Part shown: positions 1 through 6,075 of the stretch, piece by piece
Position numbering within the stretch: the stretch's first letter is position 1
Layout: each line of letters begins with the position of its first letter
Source: an uncultured Erysipelotrichaceae bacterium
GTDB lineage: Bacteria; Bacillota_I; Bacilli_A; RF39; UBA660
Direction: 5' to 3'
Assembly: GCA_902766135.1 (NCBI GenBank)
Contig: CACXCK010000055.1
Span: forward strand, 1 to 7,489
DNA: 7,489 bases
The notes under the pieces: model-generated
What the model was told of the DNA's origin: nothing
Seen by the model: only the letters and a program-made list of their open reading frames with translations
The model's database searches: none
Program-made: the position numbers and the translations under genes

Positions 1-2
1 CT

Positions 3-95
3 CTATCAGAATATGAGAAATATAGAATAAAACAGGATCAAAATTATTTATCTGATTTTGATGAATTAATAGAATTTAGTAGGAATGAAGAATGA
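3..95 (+). CDS. C-terminal end of a probable RhuM-family protein (partial, runs off left edge)
   Basis: An open frame enters from the left edge and stops at TGA 93-95, giving about 30 residues. They begin LSEYEKYRIKQDQNYLSDFD and end in a charged ELIEF-type tail. The pattern 'EYEKYR-x-x-QD-x-x-Y-x-SDFD' resembles the extreme C terminus of RhuM-type virulence-associated proteins, which I recall ending this way. That is a family inference from a short stretch. RhuM proteins are accessory genes of unclear biochemical role, often found in genomic islands and sometimes joined to Fic/Doc domains. The Fic remnant just downstream fits that association. Whether the missing upstream part is intact cannot be seen. 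The alternative is an unrelated charged C terminus. Confidence 0.45.
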   Translation, partial: LSEYEKYRIKQDQNYLSDFDELIEFSRNEE

Positions 96-159
96 AATAA
101 TTAAATGCTATTAAATTTTATAAAAATTGCGGGTTTGCCTCATCTGAACTTACTTTGAA

Positions 160-525
160 ACAAAATATTGATTAATGTATTTGACTAAGGCATCATTTAG
201 AGATGGAAATGGAAGGACTTGGAGGATATTAAATGTTTTATATTTAGTATTAAATAATCATTTGGATAATCCTATTTTATATTTAAGCAATTACATTAAT
301 AAGAATAAAGAACAATAAATATATTCTGATGAACTATTAGATTCATTATTCTTTGAGGTGTATACTAGAATTAATTATATCGAAGTTAGATGTGGAGTTA
401 CAAGACAAACGGCTGCAACATATTTAAATAGTTTAGTTGATGTTGGTCTTTTGGATTTTGAAAAGGTAGGTAGGGAAGCAATTTATAAGAATACTAGATT
501 AATAGATTTATTAAGTAAATTTTAG
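160..525 (+). pseudogene. Degraded Fic-family (AMP-transferase/Doc-like) gene
   Basis: Fic proteins transfer AMP or related groups to target proteins through the core HPFxDGNGRTxR. Here frame 1 at 196-225 reads FRDGNGRTWR. The expected His-Pro is lost, because CATCATTTAGA at 191-201 looks like CATCCATTTAGA minus one C. The Gly that usually follows GRT is Trp. The frame continues as a helical segment ending NKNKEQ at TAA 316-318. It resumes in the same frame at 319-525 with IYSDELLDSLFF, then a VTRQTAATYLNSLVDVGLL helix-turn-helix and a VGRE-x-IYKNTRL wing. This is the typical C-terminal winged helix of Fic proteins. Some 50 residues normally lying between these blocks are missing. Traces of the IHYQFE segment are visible in scrambled frames near 167-185. 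No intact start or full catalytic motif remains, so I regard the gene as dead. Confidence 0.8.
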
Positions 526-546
526 AACTCGTTATTAGTTAATTGT

Positions 547-582
547 AAAATAATGCAAATGTGATTTGCATTATTTTTGTTT
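547..582 (+). terminator. Rho-independent terminator between the Fic remnant and ftsK
   Basis: There is a perfect 14-bp inverted repeat, AAAATAATGCAAAT at 547-560 and ATTTGCATTATTTT at 564-577, with a 3-nt loop GTG. A T-rich tail follows (TGTTT). The stem is AT-rich but long and flawless. It lies 22 bp past the Fic remnant stop codon, where that gene would need termination. Its symmetric A/T flanks mean it could also act on the opposite strand. Confidence 0.75.
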
Positions 583-594
583 CTAGTCTATAAT
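566..594 (+). promoter_or_regulatory. Sigma-70/SigA-type promoter for ftsK, overlapping the terminator
   Basis: TTGCAT (566-571) and a perfect TATAAT (589-594) are separated by 17 bp. The -35 box lies inside the descending arm of the 547-577 hairpin. Transcription would start near 601, so the SD AGGTGAG (601-607) would sit at or very close to the 5' end of the mRNA, with a leader of about 13 nt before ATG 614. Confidence 0.65.
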
Positions 595-613
595 TATGGT
601 AGGTGAGTAAGAT

Positions 614-2851
614 ATGGCAAAAAAAAGAAAAACTAGTTCTAGTGAAAAGAAAAGTGATGGCTATAGTGTAGAACTTACTGGGCTTATAATGATATTAATT
701 GGCTTAATCGGGTTTGGGTTTGGACCTGTTGGGGCGTTGCTAAAAAAATTTGCAATGTTTTTGCTTGGTGAGTGGTGGCCAGCATTACTACTTTTTGTAC
801 TAATTATGGGATTTTATATGTTACTTAAAAGGAAGCTTCCTAATTTTTTTAGTGCCAGATGTATTGGCCTTTATTTAGCTATATTTGTAATTTTAACCCT
901 TAGTCATTTATCATTTGCTACAAAGGTAAGTGCCCCAAAAGAAATATTTGAAGCAACACTTCAAAACTATACAGCGCGGGTTAGTTCGATTGGACCAGCT
1001 GATTCTTTGATGAGTAGTGGACAGGCTTCAATTACCATTGGGGGAGGAATATTTGGAGCAGCTTTTTCATTTGTAAGTTATTCATTTTTTGGTTTAAATG
1101 GTACTTATATTGTTTTACTATTTGTAGGACTTTTTGCTTTAGTATTATTATTTAATTTTAATCTTTCTGAGATGCTTAATAAAGGAGTTAGTAAAGTACC
1201 AAATCCATTTAAACATGAACATGGTATTAGTGATGATGAAGATGAAGAGGAAGACTTAGATGAGGTAGCTAGAAAAGAAAAAGCATTAGAGGCAAGACTT
1301 AGAGCACAAGATGAGGAACCATCAAGAGTTATTAGTAGTTTAGATGAATTAAAGAAACCAAAGGTGGAAGAGAGTACAAGTAATGTCGTAGTTCCATCAA
1401 TGAGTATTCCAAGTAATCCTAATTATCAATTACCAAGTTTAAATTTACTTGATAAACCAGAAGAGAAAAAGAAAACTAATTCTAATCAGTTTTTACTTAC
1501 TACTAAACAAAACTTAGAAAGAGCTTTAGAGGATTTTCAAATTCATGGTAAAGTTGTTGATATTCATACAGGGCCTGCGGTAACACAATTTGAAGTGGTG
1601 GTGCCATCTGGTACTAAGGTTTCAAGAATTAGTTCAATTAACAAAGAAATAGCTTTAGCTTTAGCCGCTAAAGACGTACGTATACAGGCACCTATTCCTG
1701 GTAAAAGTACAATAGGGGTAGAAATACCTAATCAGAAGGTTGCACCAGTTAAAATTAGAGAGATACTTGGTAGTAATGAAATGCTTAGTGCTAAGGGAGG
1801 AATTCAAGTAGCTCTTGGTAAAGATTTAGAGGGTGTACCTAGAATTGCTGATATTTCCAAGATGCCCCATTTACTTGTTGCTGGTTCTACTGGTTCTGGT
1901 AAATCAGTATGTACTAATTCAATTATTATCAGTATTTTAATGCGTTATAGACCTGATGAAGTAAAGTTAGTATTAGTGGATCCAAAGCAAGTAGAATTAT
2001 CTAATTATAATGGAGTACCACATTTATTATGTCCTGTTGTAACTAATCCGAAGAAAGCTAGTGCTACTTTACAAAAGATTGTTCAAGAGATGGATAAGAG
2101 ATATCAATTATTTGCTGATGAACAAGTAAGAAAGATTGAAGACTATAATCAAAAAATAGTTAAAACTAGTCCTGATAAAAAGATGCCTTATATTGTTGTT
2201 ATAATTGATGAGATGGCAGACCTTATGGTTGCCGCAAGAAAAGAAGTAGAAGAGTCTATTCAAAGAATTACCCAACTTGCAAGAGCAGCAGGAATACATT
2301 TAATTACGGCAACCCAAAGACCTAGTACAGATGTTATTACCGGAGTAATTAAGAGTAATATTCCATCACGTATAGCTTTTGCGGTAGCAAGTCAAATAGA
2401 TTCAAGAACAATATTAGATGCTGGTGGAGCAGAAAAATTACTTGGTAAAGGTGATATGTTATTCTTACCAATGGGACAGAATACACCAGTACGTATTCAA
2501 GGATGTTTTGTATCTGATAGTGAGATTGAAAAAGTTATTAATGCGACTGTTTCACAACAAAAGGCTAGTTATGATGCAACTTTTGAAAATATTGAAGTTC
2601 ATAGTCCTTCTACTGGATCTACTGGTGGAGGAAGTGATGAGGCAGATGATGAGATGTATAACGATGTAGTTGAATTTGCTGTTCAAACAGGACATATAAG
2701 TGCTTCATTAATTCAAAGAAAATTTAGATTTGGTTTTAATAGAGCTGCTAGAATGATTGATTTACTTGAAGAAAGAGGTATTGTAGGACCTCAGAATGGT
2801 TCTAAACCAAGAGAAGTACTTGTTAAGTTACAAAAAGAAGATGACGAATAG
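614..2851 (+). CDS. ftsK: FtsK/SpoIIIE-family DNA translocase
   Basis: This is a membrane-anchored, ATP-driven DNA pump that clears and segregates chromosome DNA at the division septum. The 745 residues show the complete family layout. About four to five hydrophobic segments lie at residues 21-40, 52-71, 83-101 and 142-183. A charged, acidic linker follows (about 200-300, including SDDEDEEEDLDE). The alpha domain covers about 300-385. The RecA-like beta domain has Walker A GSTGSGKS at 424-431, a VDPKQVELS motif, Walker B VVIIDEMADL with the Asp-Glu pair at 532-533, and TQRPS. The C-terminal gamma winged helix (about 680-740) has SLIQRKFRFGFNRAARMID and ends GSKPREVLV, as in Bacillus SpoIIIE/SftA relatives. 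Length is near the usual 750-800. ATG 614 is supported by AGGTGAG six bases upstream. The gene looks intact and core-like, while both flanks carry decayed accessory genes. Sporulation-specific versus vegetative role cannot be decided from sequence. Confidence 0.97.
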   Translation: MAKKRKTSSSEKKSDGYSVELTGLIMILIGLIGFGFGPVGALLKKFAMFLLGEWWPALLLFVLIMGFYMLLKRKLPNFFSARCIGLYLAIFVILTLSHLSFATKVSAPKEIFEATLQNYTARVSSIGPADSLMSSGQASITIGGGIFGAAFSFVSYSFFGLNGTYIVLLFVGLFALVLLFNFNLSEMLNKGVSKVPNPFKHEHGISDDEDEEEDLDEVARKEKALEARLRAQDEEPSRVISSLDELKKPKVEESTSNVVVPSMSIPSNPNYQLPSLNLLDKPEEKKKTNSNQFLLTTKQNLERALEDFQIHGKVVDIHTGPAVTQFEVVVPSGTKVSRISSINKEIALALAAKDVRIQAPIPGKSTIGVEIPNQKVAPVKIREILGSNEMLSAKGGIQVALGKDLEGVPRIADISKMPHLLVAGSTGSGKSVCTNSIIISILMRYRPDEVKLVLVDPKQVELSNYNGVPHLLCPVVTNPKKASATLQKIVQEMDKRYQLFADEQVRKIEDYNQKIVKTSPDKKMPYIVVIIDEMADLMVAARKEVEESIQRITQLARAAGIHLITATQRPSTDVITGVIKSNIPSRIAFAVASQIDSRTILDAGGAEKLLGKGDMLFLPMGQNTPVRIQGCFVSDSEIEKVINATVSQQKASYDATFENIEVHSPSTGSTGGGSDEADDEMYNDVVEFAVQTGHISASLIQRKFRFGFNRAARMIDLLEERGIVGPQNGSKPREVLVKLQKEDDE

Positions 2852-2996
2852 AATGAATAATACAAATGATAAAATGGATGAGAAATATATATTAGAAAAG
2901 CTAAAAGAAGCAGAAGATGAAATGAATAATACAACAAAAAGATATTCTTTAGATGAAGTATCAAAGAGTATGACTGATATTATTAATAAGAGGTAA
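2841..2996 (+). CDS. Small ORF resembling the C-terminal half of a Phd/YefM- or RelB-type antitoxin
   Basis: This short frame overlaps the end of ftsK by 11 bases if it starts at ATG 2841. ATG 2853 and ATG 2874 are also possible, and none has a convincing SD, so the start is uncertain. The product (51 residues from 2841) is highly charged. Its core ILEKLKEAEDEMNN followed by KRYSLDEVSKSM matches the typical toxin-neutralising tail of type II antitoxins: a helix rich in E/K, then 'RYSLDEV'. The N-terminal DNA-binding half that a full antitoxin would have is absent, so I read it as a truncated remnant or an unusually small partner. A toxin-like fragment follows in another frame. It could instead be a chance frame or a lineage-specific small protein. 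The residues MNNT occur twice in frame because of a 13-bp direct repeat. Confidence 0.45.
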   Translation: MTNRMNNTNDKMDEKYILEKLKEAEDEMNNTTKRYSLDEVSKSMTDIINKR

Positions 2997-2998
2997 CT

Positions 2999-3097
2999 TA
3001 TATAATTAAGTGGGATGTTAAAACTACTAATTATCTTATGTTTTATGCCATTAATGGAAGAAAGATTATAAGGGCCTTTTTAAAGATGACGAATTGA
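2999..3097 (+). pseudogene. Putative ParE/RelE-type toxin C-terminal remnant
   Basis: Frame 2 from about 2999 to TGA 3095-3097 reads YIIKWDVKTTNYLMFYAING and then RKIIRAFLKMTN. ParE/RelE toxins have a C-terminal pair of strands of the form 'K-NYL-x-FY-x-I ... I-x-x-I-R', which this resembles. The position directly behind an antitoxin-like tail is the usual antitoxin-toxin order. Only about 30 of roughly 90-100 residues exist. There is no start codon or SD, and the usual final 'GRRDY'-like end is missing, so it cannot be functional. The frame runs straight into the 3082-3134 hairpin, which may be what truncated it. The match is short and the call is an inference. Confidence 0.38.
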
Positions 3098-3140
3098 AGT
3101 GAACCCCAAATAGTTCACAAAAATAGTCATCTTTTTGTTT
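3082..3140 (+). terminator. Nested double hairpin with T-rich tail
   Basis: The outer 9-bp stem is AAAGATGAC (3082-3090) with GTCATCTTT (3126-3134). Inside it sits a second perfect stem, GTGAAC (3099-3104) with GTTCAC (3113-3118), around the loop CCCAAATA. The interior spacers are 8 and 7 bases. TTTTGTTT follows the outer stem, as in an intrinsic terminator for ftsK and the small ORF. The nested layout and CCCC-containing loop are unlike the simple hairpins elsewhere in this window. Confidence 0.6.
3095..3120 (+). mobile_element. Possible solo end of an IS3/IS150-group insertion sequence
   Basis: The stretch TGAAGTGAACCCCAAATAGT and the following TCAC resemble, from memory, the terminal inverted repeats of IS150-type IS3-family elements. 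Those begin with TG and share a 'TG-x-A-x-TG-x-ACCC ... GTT-x-x-AC' pattern. No transposase reading frame is present on either side, so this would be a left-over end or a small non-autonomous derivative. It coincides with the inner hairpin and with the point where the toxin-like frame stops. It could equally be just the inside of a terminator. Confidence 0.3.
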
Positions 3141-3169
3141 TGTTTAATAATATTATTTGTTATTATATA
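3140..3169 (+). promoter_or_regulatory. Probable promoter for the GH30-rmlA unit
   Basis: The best pair is TTGTTT (3140-3145) and TATATA (3164-3169) with 18 bp between them. An overlapping TATTAT at 3161-3166 is an alternative -10. The region lies immediately after the T tail of the nested hairpin. Transcription would start only about 10-13 bases before ATG 3186, with the SD AAGTGAGG (3173-3180) at the front of the message. The very AT-rich context makes chance matches easy. Confidence 0.4.
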
Positions 3170-3185
3170 GTTAAGTGAGGTATTT

Positions 3186-4481
3186 ATGAAAGTAATTAAG
3201 TATGTAACTGATATAAGTAAGAATAAATATTATGAAGAAGAAGAGTTAGAGATAAAAGAAGAAAATCTTTCTGAGTGGTATCAAATAAGAGTAATAGATG
3301 ATGAAAAAAGGCAAGAATGGTTAGGTATGGGTGGGGCTATTACACAGGCCTCTACTAATAGTTTTTTGCATTTAGATGAGGATGATAGAAAAAAGTTTTT
3401 AGAAGCGTGTTTTGGGACTAATGGCCTTAATTATAAGTATATTAGAATACCTATTGGCTCATGTGATTTTTCGCCTGTTAGTTATACTTATTTAGATGGT
3501 GAAGAGTTTAGTATAGATAAAGATAGAGAATTATTATTTCCTTTATTAAAAGAAGTAGTTAATAATTATCAGGTTAGTATTCTTGCAACACCTTGGACAC
3601 CACCACCTAAATATAAGACTAATAATAGTTATTTTGGAGGATATTTAGATAAGAAGTATTATAATGATTATGCTAATTATTTAATTCAGTATTTAGAGGC
3701 TTATAAAAGGGAAGGCATAGATATTAATTATTTAAGTATTCAAAATGAGCCTTTGGCTAAGCAAAGATGGGAATCATGTGTATGGGATTTAAATGATTAT
3801 AAATTGTTTATGAGTGATTATTTAATACCTAATTTAAGTAAGAAAAAGAGTGATTGTAAATTAATATTGTGGGAGCATAATAAAGAAGATTTATATAATG
3901 TAGTTAATTCTATTATGTTAGATAGTAAATATATAGAAGGGGTTGGATTTCACTGGTATACAGGTTCTTATTTTGAACAGGTAAGATTAGTTAGAGAGAA
4001 GTATCCGAAATTAATGATATTGAGTACTGAAATGTGTTGTGGATATTCTTTATATAATGAAAATAAATGGGTTCAAGATGCTTTATTATATTTAAAAGAG
4101 ATTATTGGTAATATTAATTCTGGACTTAATGTCTTTATTGATTGGAATATATTACTTCAGTATAATGGAGGAGTTAATCATAAGTTTAATTATTGTAAGA
4201 GTCCAATTATTCTTAATAAATATAAGAATGATTATATAGAAACACCAATATATGATTATTTAAAACATTTAGGGGGTATTCCAAGTGGTTCTAGAGTAGT
4301 AGTTAGTAGTAGTTATACAGATGATTTAAAAGTTGTAAGTTTTGTTAAAGATGATGCAAAGTACATTATTATTTTAAATGTTAGTGATGAATTACGGGAT
4401 TATGTTATACCTTGTAAAGATGGAATAATAGAAGATACAATTAATGGTTATTCTATTACGACAATAAAAATAGAAAAGTGA
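3186..4481 (+). CDS. Glycoside hydrolase family 30 protein (glucosylceramidase-like), cytosolic
   Basis: GH30 enzymes are retaining glycosidases acting on beta-glucosides, beta-1,6-glucans or related glycans. The 431 residues carry the family signatures in order. These are WLGMGGAIT (45-53), YIRIPIGSCDFSPVSY (85-100), ILATPWTPPPKYKT (132-145), GGYLDKKYYNDYANYL (151-166) and SIQNEP with the acid/base Glu at 188. Then come HWYTGSYFE, ILSTEMCCG with the nucleophile Glu at 282, and DWNILLQYNGGVNH. The end is a short beta-sandwich domain (about 365-431), as expected. There is no signal peptide or membrane segment, whereas many GH30 enzymes are secreted, so this one should act in the cytosol. ATG 3186 has SD AAGTGAGG five bases upstream. 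Its TGA stop lies inside the SD of the next gene, rmlA, implying co-transcription and coupling. The substrate cannot be told from sequence; a nucleotide-sugar or glycolipid recycling role is only an inference. Confidence 0.9.
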   Translation: MKVIKYVTDISKNKYYEEEELEIKEENLSEWYQIRVIDDEKRQEWLGMGGAITQASTNSFLHLDEDDRKKFLEACFGTNGLNYKYIRIPIGSCDFSPVSYTYLDGEEFSIDKDRELLFPLLKEVVNNYQVSILATPWTPPPKYKTNNSYFGGYLDKKYYNDYANYLIQYLEAYKREGIDINYLSIQNEPLAKQRWESCVWDLNDYKLFMSDYLIPNLSKKKSDCKLILWEHNKEDLYNVVNSIMLDSKYIEGVGFHWYTGSYFEQVRLVREKYPKLMILSTEMCCGYSLYNENKWVQDALLYLKEIIGNINSGLNVFIDWNILLQYNGGVNHKFNYCKSPIILNKYKNDYIETPIYDYLKHLGGIPSGSRVVVSSSYTDDLKVVSFVKDDAKYIIILNVSDELRDYVIPCKDGIIEDTINGYSITTIKIEK

Positions 4482-4488
4482 GGTTTTA

Positions 4489-5355
4489 ATGAAAGGTATT
4501 ATTTTAGCAGGGGGTTCTGGTACTAGATTATATCCTATAACAGAAGGTATTAGTAAACAATTAGTGAATGTTTATGATAAACCAATGATTTATTATCCCA
4601 TCGCATTACTTATGCAAGCTGGTATTAGAGATATACTTATTATTACGACAGAGATTGATCAAGATAATTTTAAGAGACTTTTAGGGGATGGAAGTAAGTT
4701 TGGTATAAATATTAGTTATGGCGTACAATACCACCCTAATGGACTTGCTGAAGCATTCTTAATTGGGGAGGATTTTATTGGTAATGACTCGTCAGCTATG
4801 ATTCTTGGAGATAATATTTTTTATGGTGGTAATTTAAAAGAATTATTATTAGTAGCGGGTTTGAATGCCACGCTTGGTTATGCAACAATATTTGGAAGTA
4901 GAGTAAAAGATCCAGAACGATTTGGGATAATGGAAATAAATGATAGAAAAGAAGTATTAAGTGTTGAAGAAAAGCCAGATAATCCTAAAAGCGATATAGC
5001 GATTACAGGATTATACTTTTATCCTAAGGGTGTAGCAAAATTTGCTCATGAAGTTAAACCATCTAAAAGAAATGAATTAGAAATAACTAGTTTAAATGAT
5101 ATATATTTAAAGAAAGGATTATTAAAAGCACAGATTCTTGATAGAGGCTACTTATGGTTTGATACCGGTACTTTTGACAGTTTACTTGAAGCTTCTAATA
5201 TGATTAAAGCTATTGAAAGTAACCAAGATACAGTTGTTTGTTCACCTGAAGCAATTGGGTATTACAATGGGTGGTTAAAGAAAGAAGAATTAGAAAAAAG
5301 AGCAGAACTATTATCTAAAAATAGTTATGGAAAGTATTTAAAAAGAGTAAAGTAG
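4489..5355 (+). CDS. rmlA: Glucose-1-phosphate thymidylyltransferase
   Basis: RmlA (RfbA) makes dTDP-glucose from dTTP and glucose-1-phosphate, the first step toward dTDP-rhamnose and other deoxysugars. The 288 residues match the usual 285-295. The nucleotide-binding loop is GGSGTRLYP (8-16), followed by ISKQLVNVYDKPMIYYP, where Lys and Gln contact the substrate. Metal-binding Asp 108 lies in LGDNIFYGG. VEEKP (159-163), the ELEITSLNDIYL segment and WFDTGTFDSLLEA, with a second metal-ligand Asp at about 224-225, complete the fold. It starts seven bases after the GH30 stop. The SD AAGTGAGG (4476-4483) overlaps that stop codon. No rmlB, C or D lies in the window; they may be further downstream or elsewhere. 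A terminator follows at 5364. Confidence 0.95.
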   Translation: MKGIILAGGSGTRLYPITEGISKQLVNVYDKPMIYYPIALLMQAGIRDILIITTEIDQDNFKRLLGDGSKFGINISYGVQYHPNGLAEAFLIGEDFIGNDSSAMILGDNIFYGGNLKELLLVAGLNATLGYATIFGSRVKDPERFGIMEINDRKEVLSVEEKPDNPKSDIAITGLYFYPKGVAKFAHEVKPSKRNELEITSLNDIYLKKGLLKAQILDRGYLWFDTGTFDSLLEASNMIKAIESNQDTVVCSPEAIGYYNGWLKKEELEKRAELLSKNSYGKYLKRVK

Positions 5356-5363
5356 TAATATAT

Positions 5364-5390
5364 AGGCAAGTTAAAACGTTGCCTTTTTTA
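5364..5390 (+). terminator. Intrinsic terminator after rmlA
   Basis: AGGCAA (5364-5369) pairs with TTGCCT (5379-5384) around a 9-base loop that can itself partly fold (GTT with AAC). The run TTTTTTA follows directly. It begins eight bases after the rmlA stop codon. The stem is short, so efficiency may be moderate. Confidence 0.65.
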
Positions 5391-5407
5391 ATTTGTTAAG
5401 ATATAAT
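5379..5407 (+). promoter_or_regulatory. SigA-type promoter for the sugar transferase unit, overlapping the terminator
   Basis: TTGCCT (5379-5384) and a perfect TATAAT (5402-5407) are 17 bp apart. As at the ftsK promoter, the -35 box is the descending arm of the upstream terminator. The predicted start near 5414 leaves a leader of about 17 bases before GTG 5431. Confidence 0.6.
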
Positions 5408-5418
5408 ACTAATGAAAC

Positions 5419-5424
5419 AGGTGA
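5419..5424 (+). promoter_or_regulatory. Ribosome binding site selecting a GTG start
   Basis: AGGTGA lies six bases before GTG 5431, an ideal distance. The in-frame ATG at 5437 would be 12 bases away, which is too far. This supports initiation at GTG. Confidence 0.65.
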
Positions 5425-5430
5425 TTATAA

Positions 5431-6072
5431 GTGGGCATGGGTAAATGTAAGAAGCTGATATATTTTTTTATTAAGCGTGTTTTTGATATTCTTTGTAGCC
5501 TTGTAGGAATAATACTTCTAATTCCGATGTCTTTGATTATTAAAATAATATATATGTGTACAGGGGATTTTCATAGTATATTTTATAGACATCGAAGACT
5601 TGGTAAAAATGGTAAATTTATAAGTATTTTTAAGTATAGAACGATGGTTCCTAATGCTGAGGCGATACTTAAAGATTGGCTTCGTAATAATCCAGAAAAA
5701 AGAGATGAATATTTAAGAGATAGAAAAATTGATAATGACCCTAGAATCACTAAGATAGGTAATATTTTACGTAAAACAAGTATTGATGAATTTCCGCAGT
5801 TTATTAATATATTAATGGGAGATATGAGTTTAATTGGACCTAGACCAGTAGTAAAAGATGAAGTAGAAGTATACGGAAAGAATAAGAATAAGTTTTTAAG
5901 TATGAGACCTGGTTTAACTGGGTACTGGGCTAGTCAAGGAAGAAGTAATATTTCTTATGATGAAAGAATAAAAATGGAATTATATTATATAGATCACTGT
6001 GGGATTTTGTTAGATATTAAGATTATATTTGATACTATTTATGCTGTCATTAAGAAAGATGGGGCGAAGTAA
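5431..6072 (+). CDS. Polyprenyl-phosphate sugar-1-phosphate transferase (bacterial sugar transferase family)
   Basis: Enzymes of this family (the catalytic domain of WcaJ/RfbP, and PglC-like enzymes) move a sugar-1-phosphate from a UDP-sugar to undecaprenyl phosphate at the inner face of the membrane. This starts a glycan repeat unit. The 213-residue protein is the short form. It has one hydrophobic anchor at about 14-42 and no four-helix N-terminal part. The catalytic core has YRHRRLGKNGKF, KYRTMVPNAE, DPRITKIGNILRKTSIDEFP with the Asp-Glu pair at 119-120, then MGDMSLIGPRPV and MRPGLTGYW. A C-terminal amphipathic helix ends the protein. The start is GTG, chosen from SD spacing. Its stop is only three bases before the DUF3048 gene, so the two form an operon. 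The sugar transferred (glucose, galactose or an N-acetyl sugar) cannot be read from the sequence. Confidence 0.93.
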   Translation: MGMGKCKKLIYFFIKRVFDILCSLVGIILLIPMSLIIKIIYMCTGDFHSIFYRHRRLGKNGKFISIFKYRTMVPNAEAILKDWLRNNPEKRDEYLRDRKIDNDPRITKIGNILRKTSIDEFPQFINILMGDMSLIGPRPVVKDEVEVYGKNKNKFLSMRPGLTGYWASQGRSNISYDERIKMELYYIDHCGILLDIKIIFDTIYAVIKKDGAK

Positions 6073-6075
6073 TAT

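Noticed and set aside
616..636. A-rich run after the ftsK start as a slippage or frameshift site
   Set aside because: The frame is continuous and the Lys-rich N terminus is normal for FtsK; no alternative product is suggested.
2108..2299. 63-codon frame on the minus strand
   Set aside because: It lies wholly inside the conserved beta domain of ftsK, is Cys/Tyr/Asn-rich with no motif, and has no SD context.
2418..2669. 83-codon frame on the plus strand
   Set aside because: It is an out-of-frame reading of the ftsK beta-gamma region, which is clearly coding in its own frame.
2796..2840. Longer version of the small ORF starting at ATG 2796
   Set aside because: The first 15 codons would overlap the conserved ftsK gamma-domain end and have no SD; a start at 2841 or later is more likely.
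3019..3046. dif-like (XerC/XerD) site suggested by TTATGTTTTAT near ftsK
   Set aside because: Only the start of the XerD half matches the Firmicutes consensus; the XerC half does not. The match is what AT-rich DNA gives by chance.
3070..3082. AAGGGCCTTTTT as a separate terminator
   Set aside because: No matching left arm exists upstream; the palindrome alone is too short to form a stem and loop.
3082..3185. Riboswitch or T-box leader ahead of the GH30 gene
   Set aside because: The structured element precedes the best promoter, so it would not be in the GH30 leader, and no known riboswitch core is visible.
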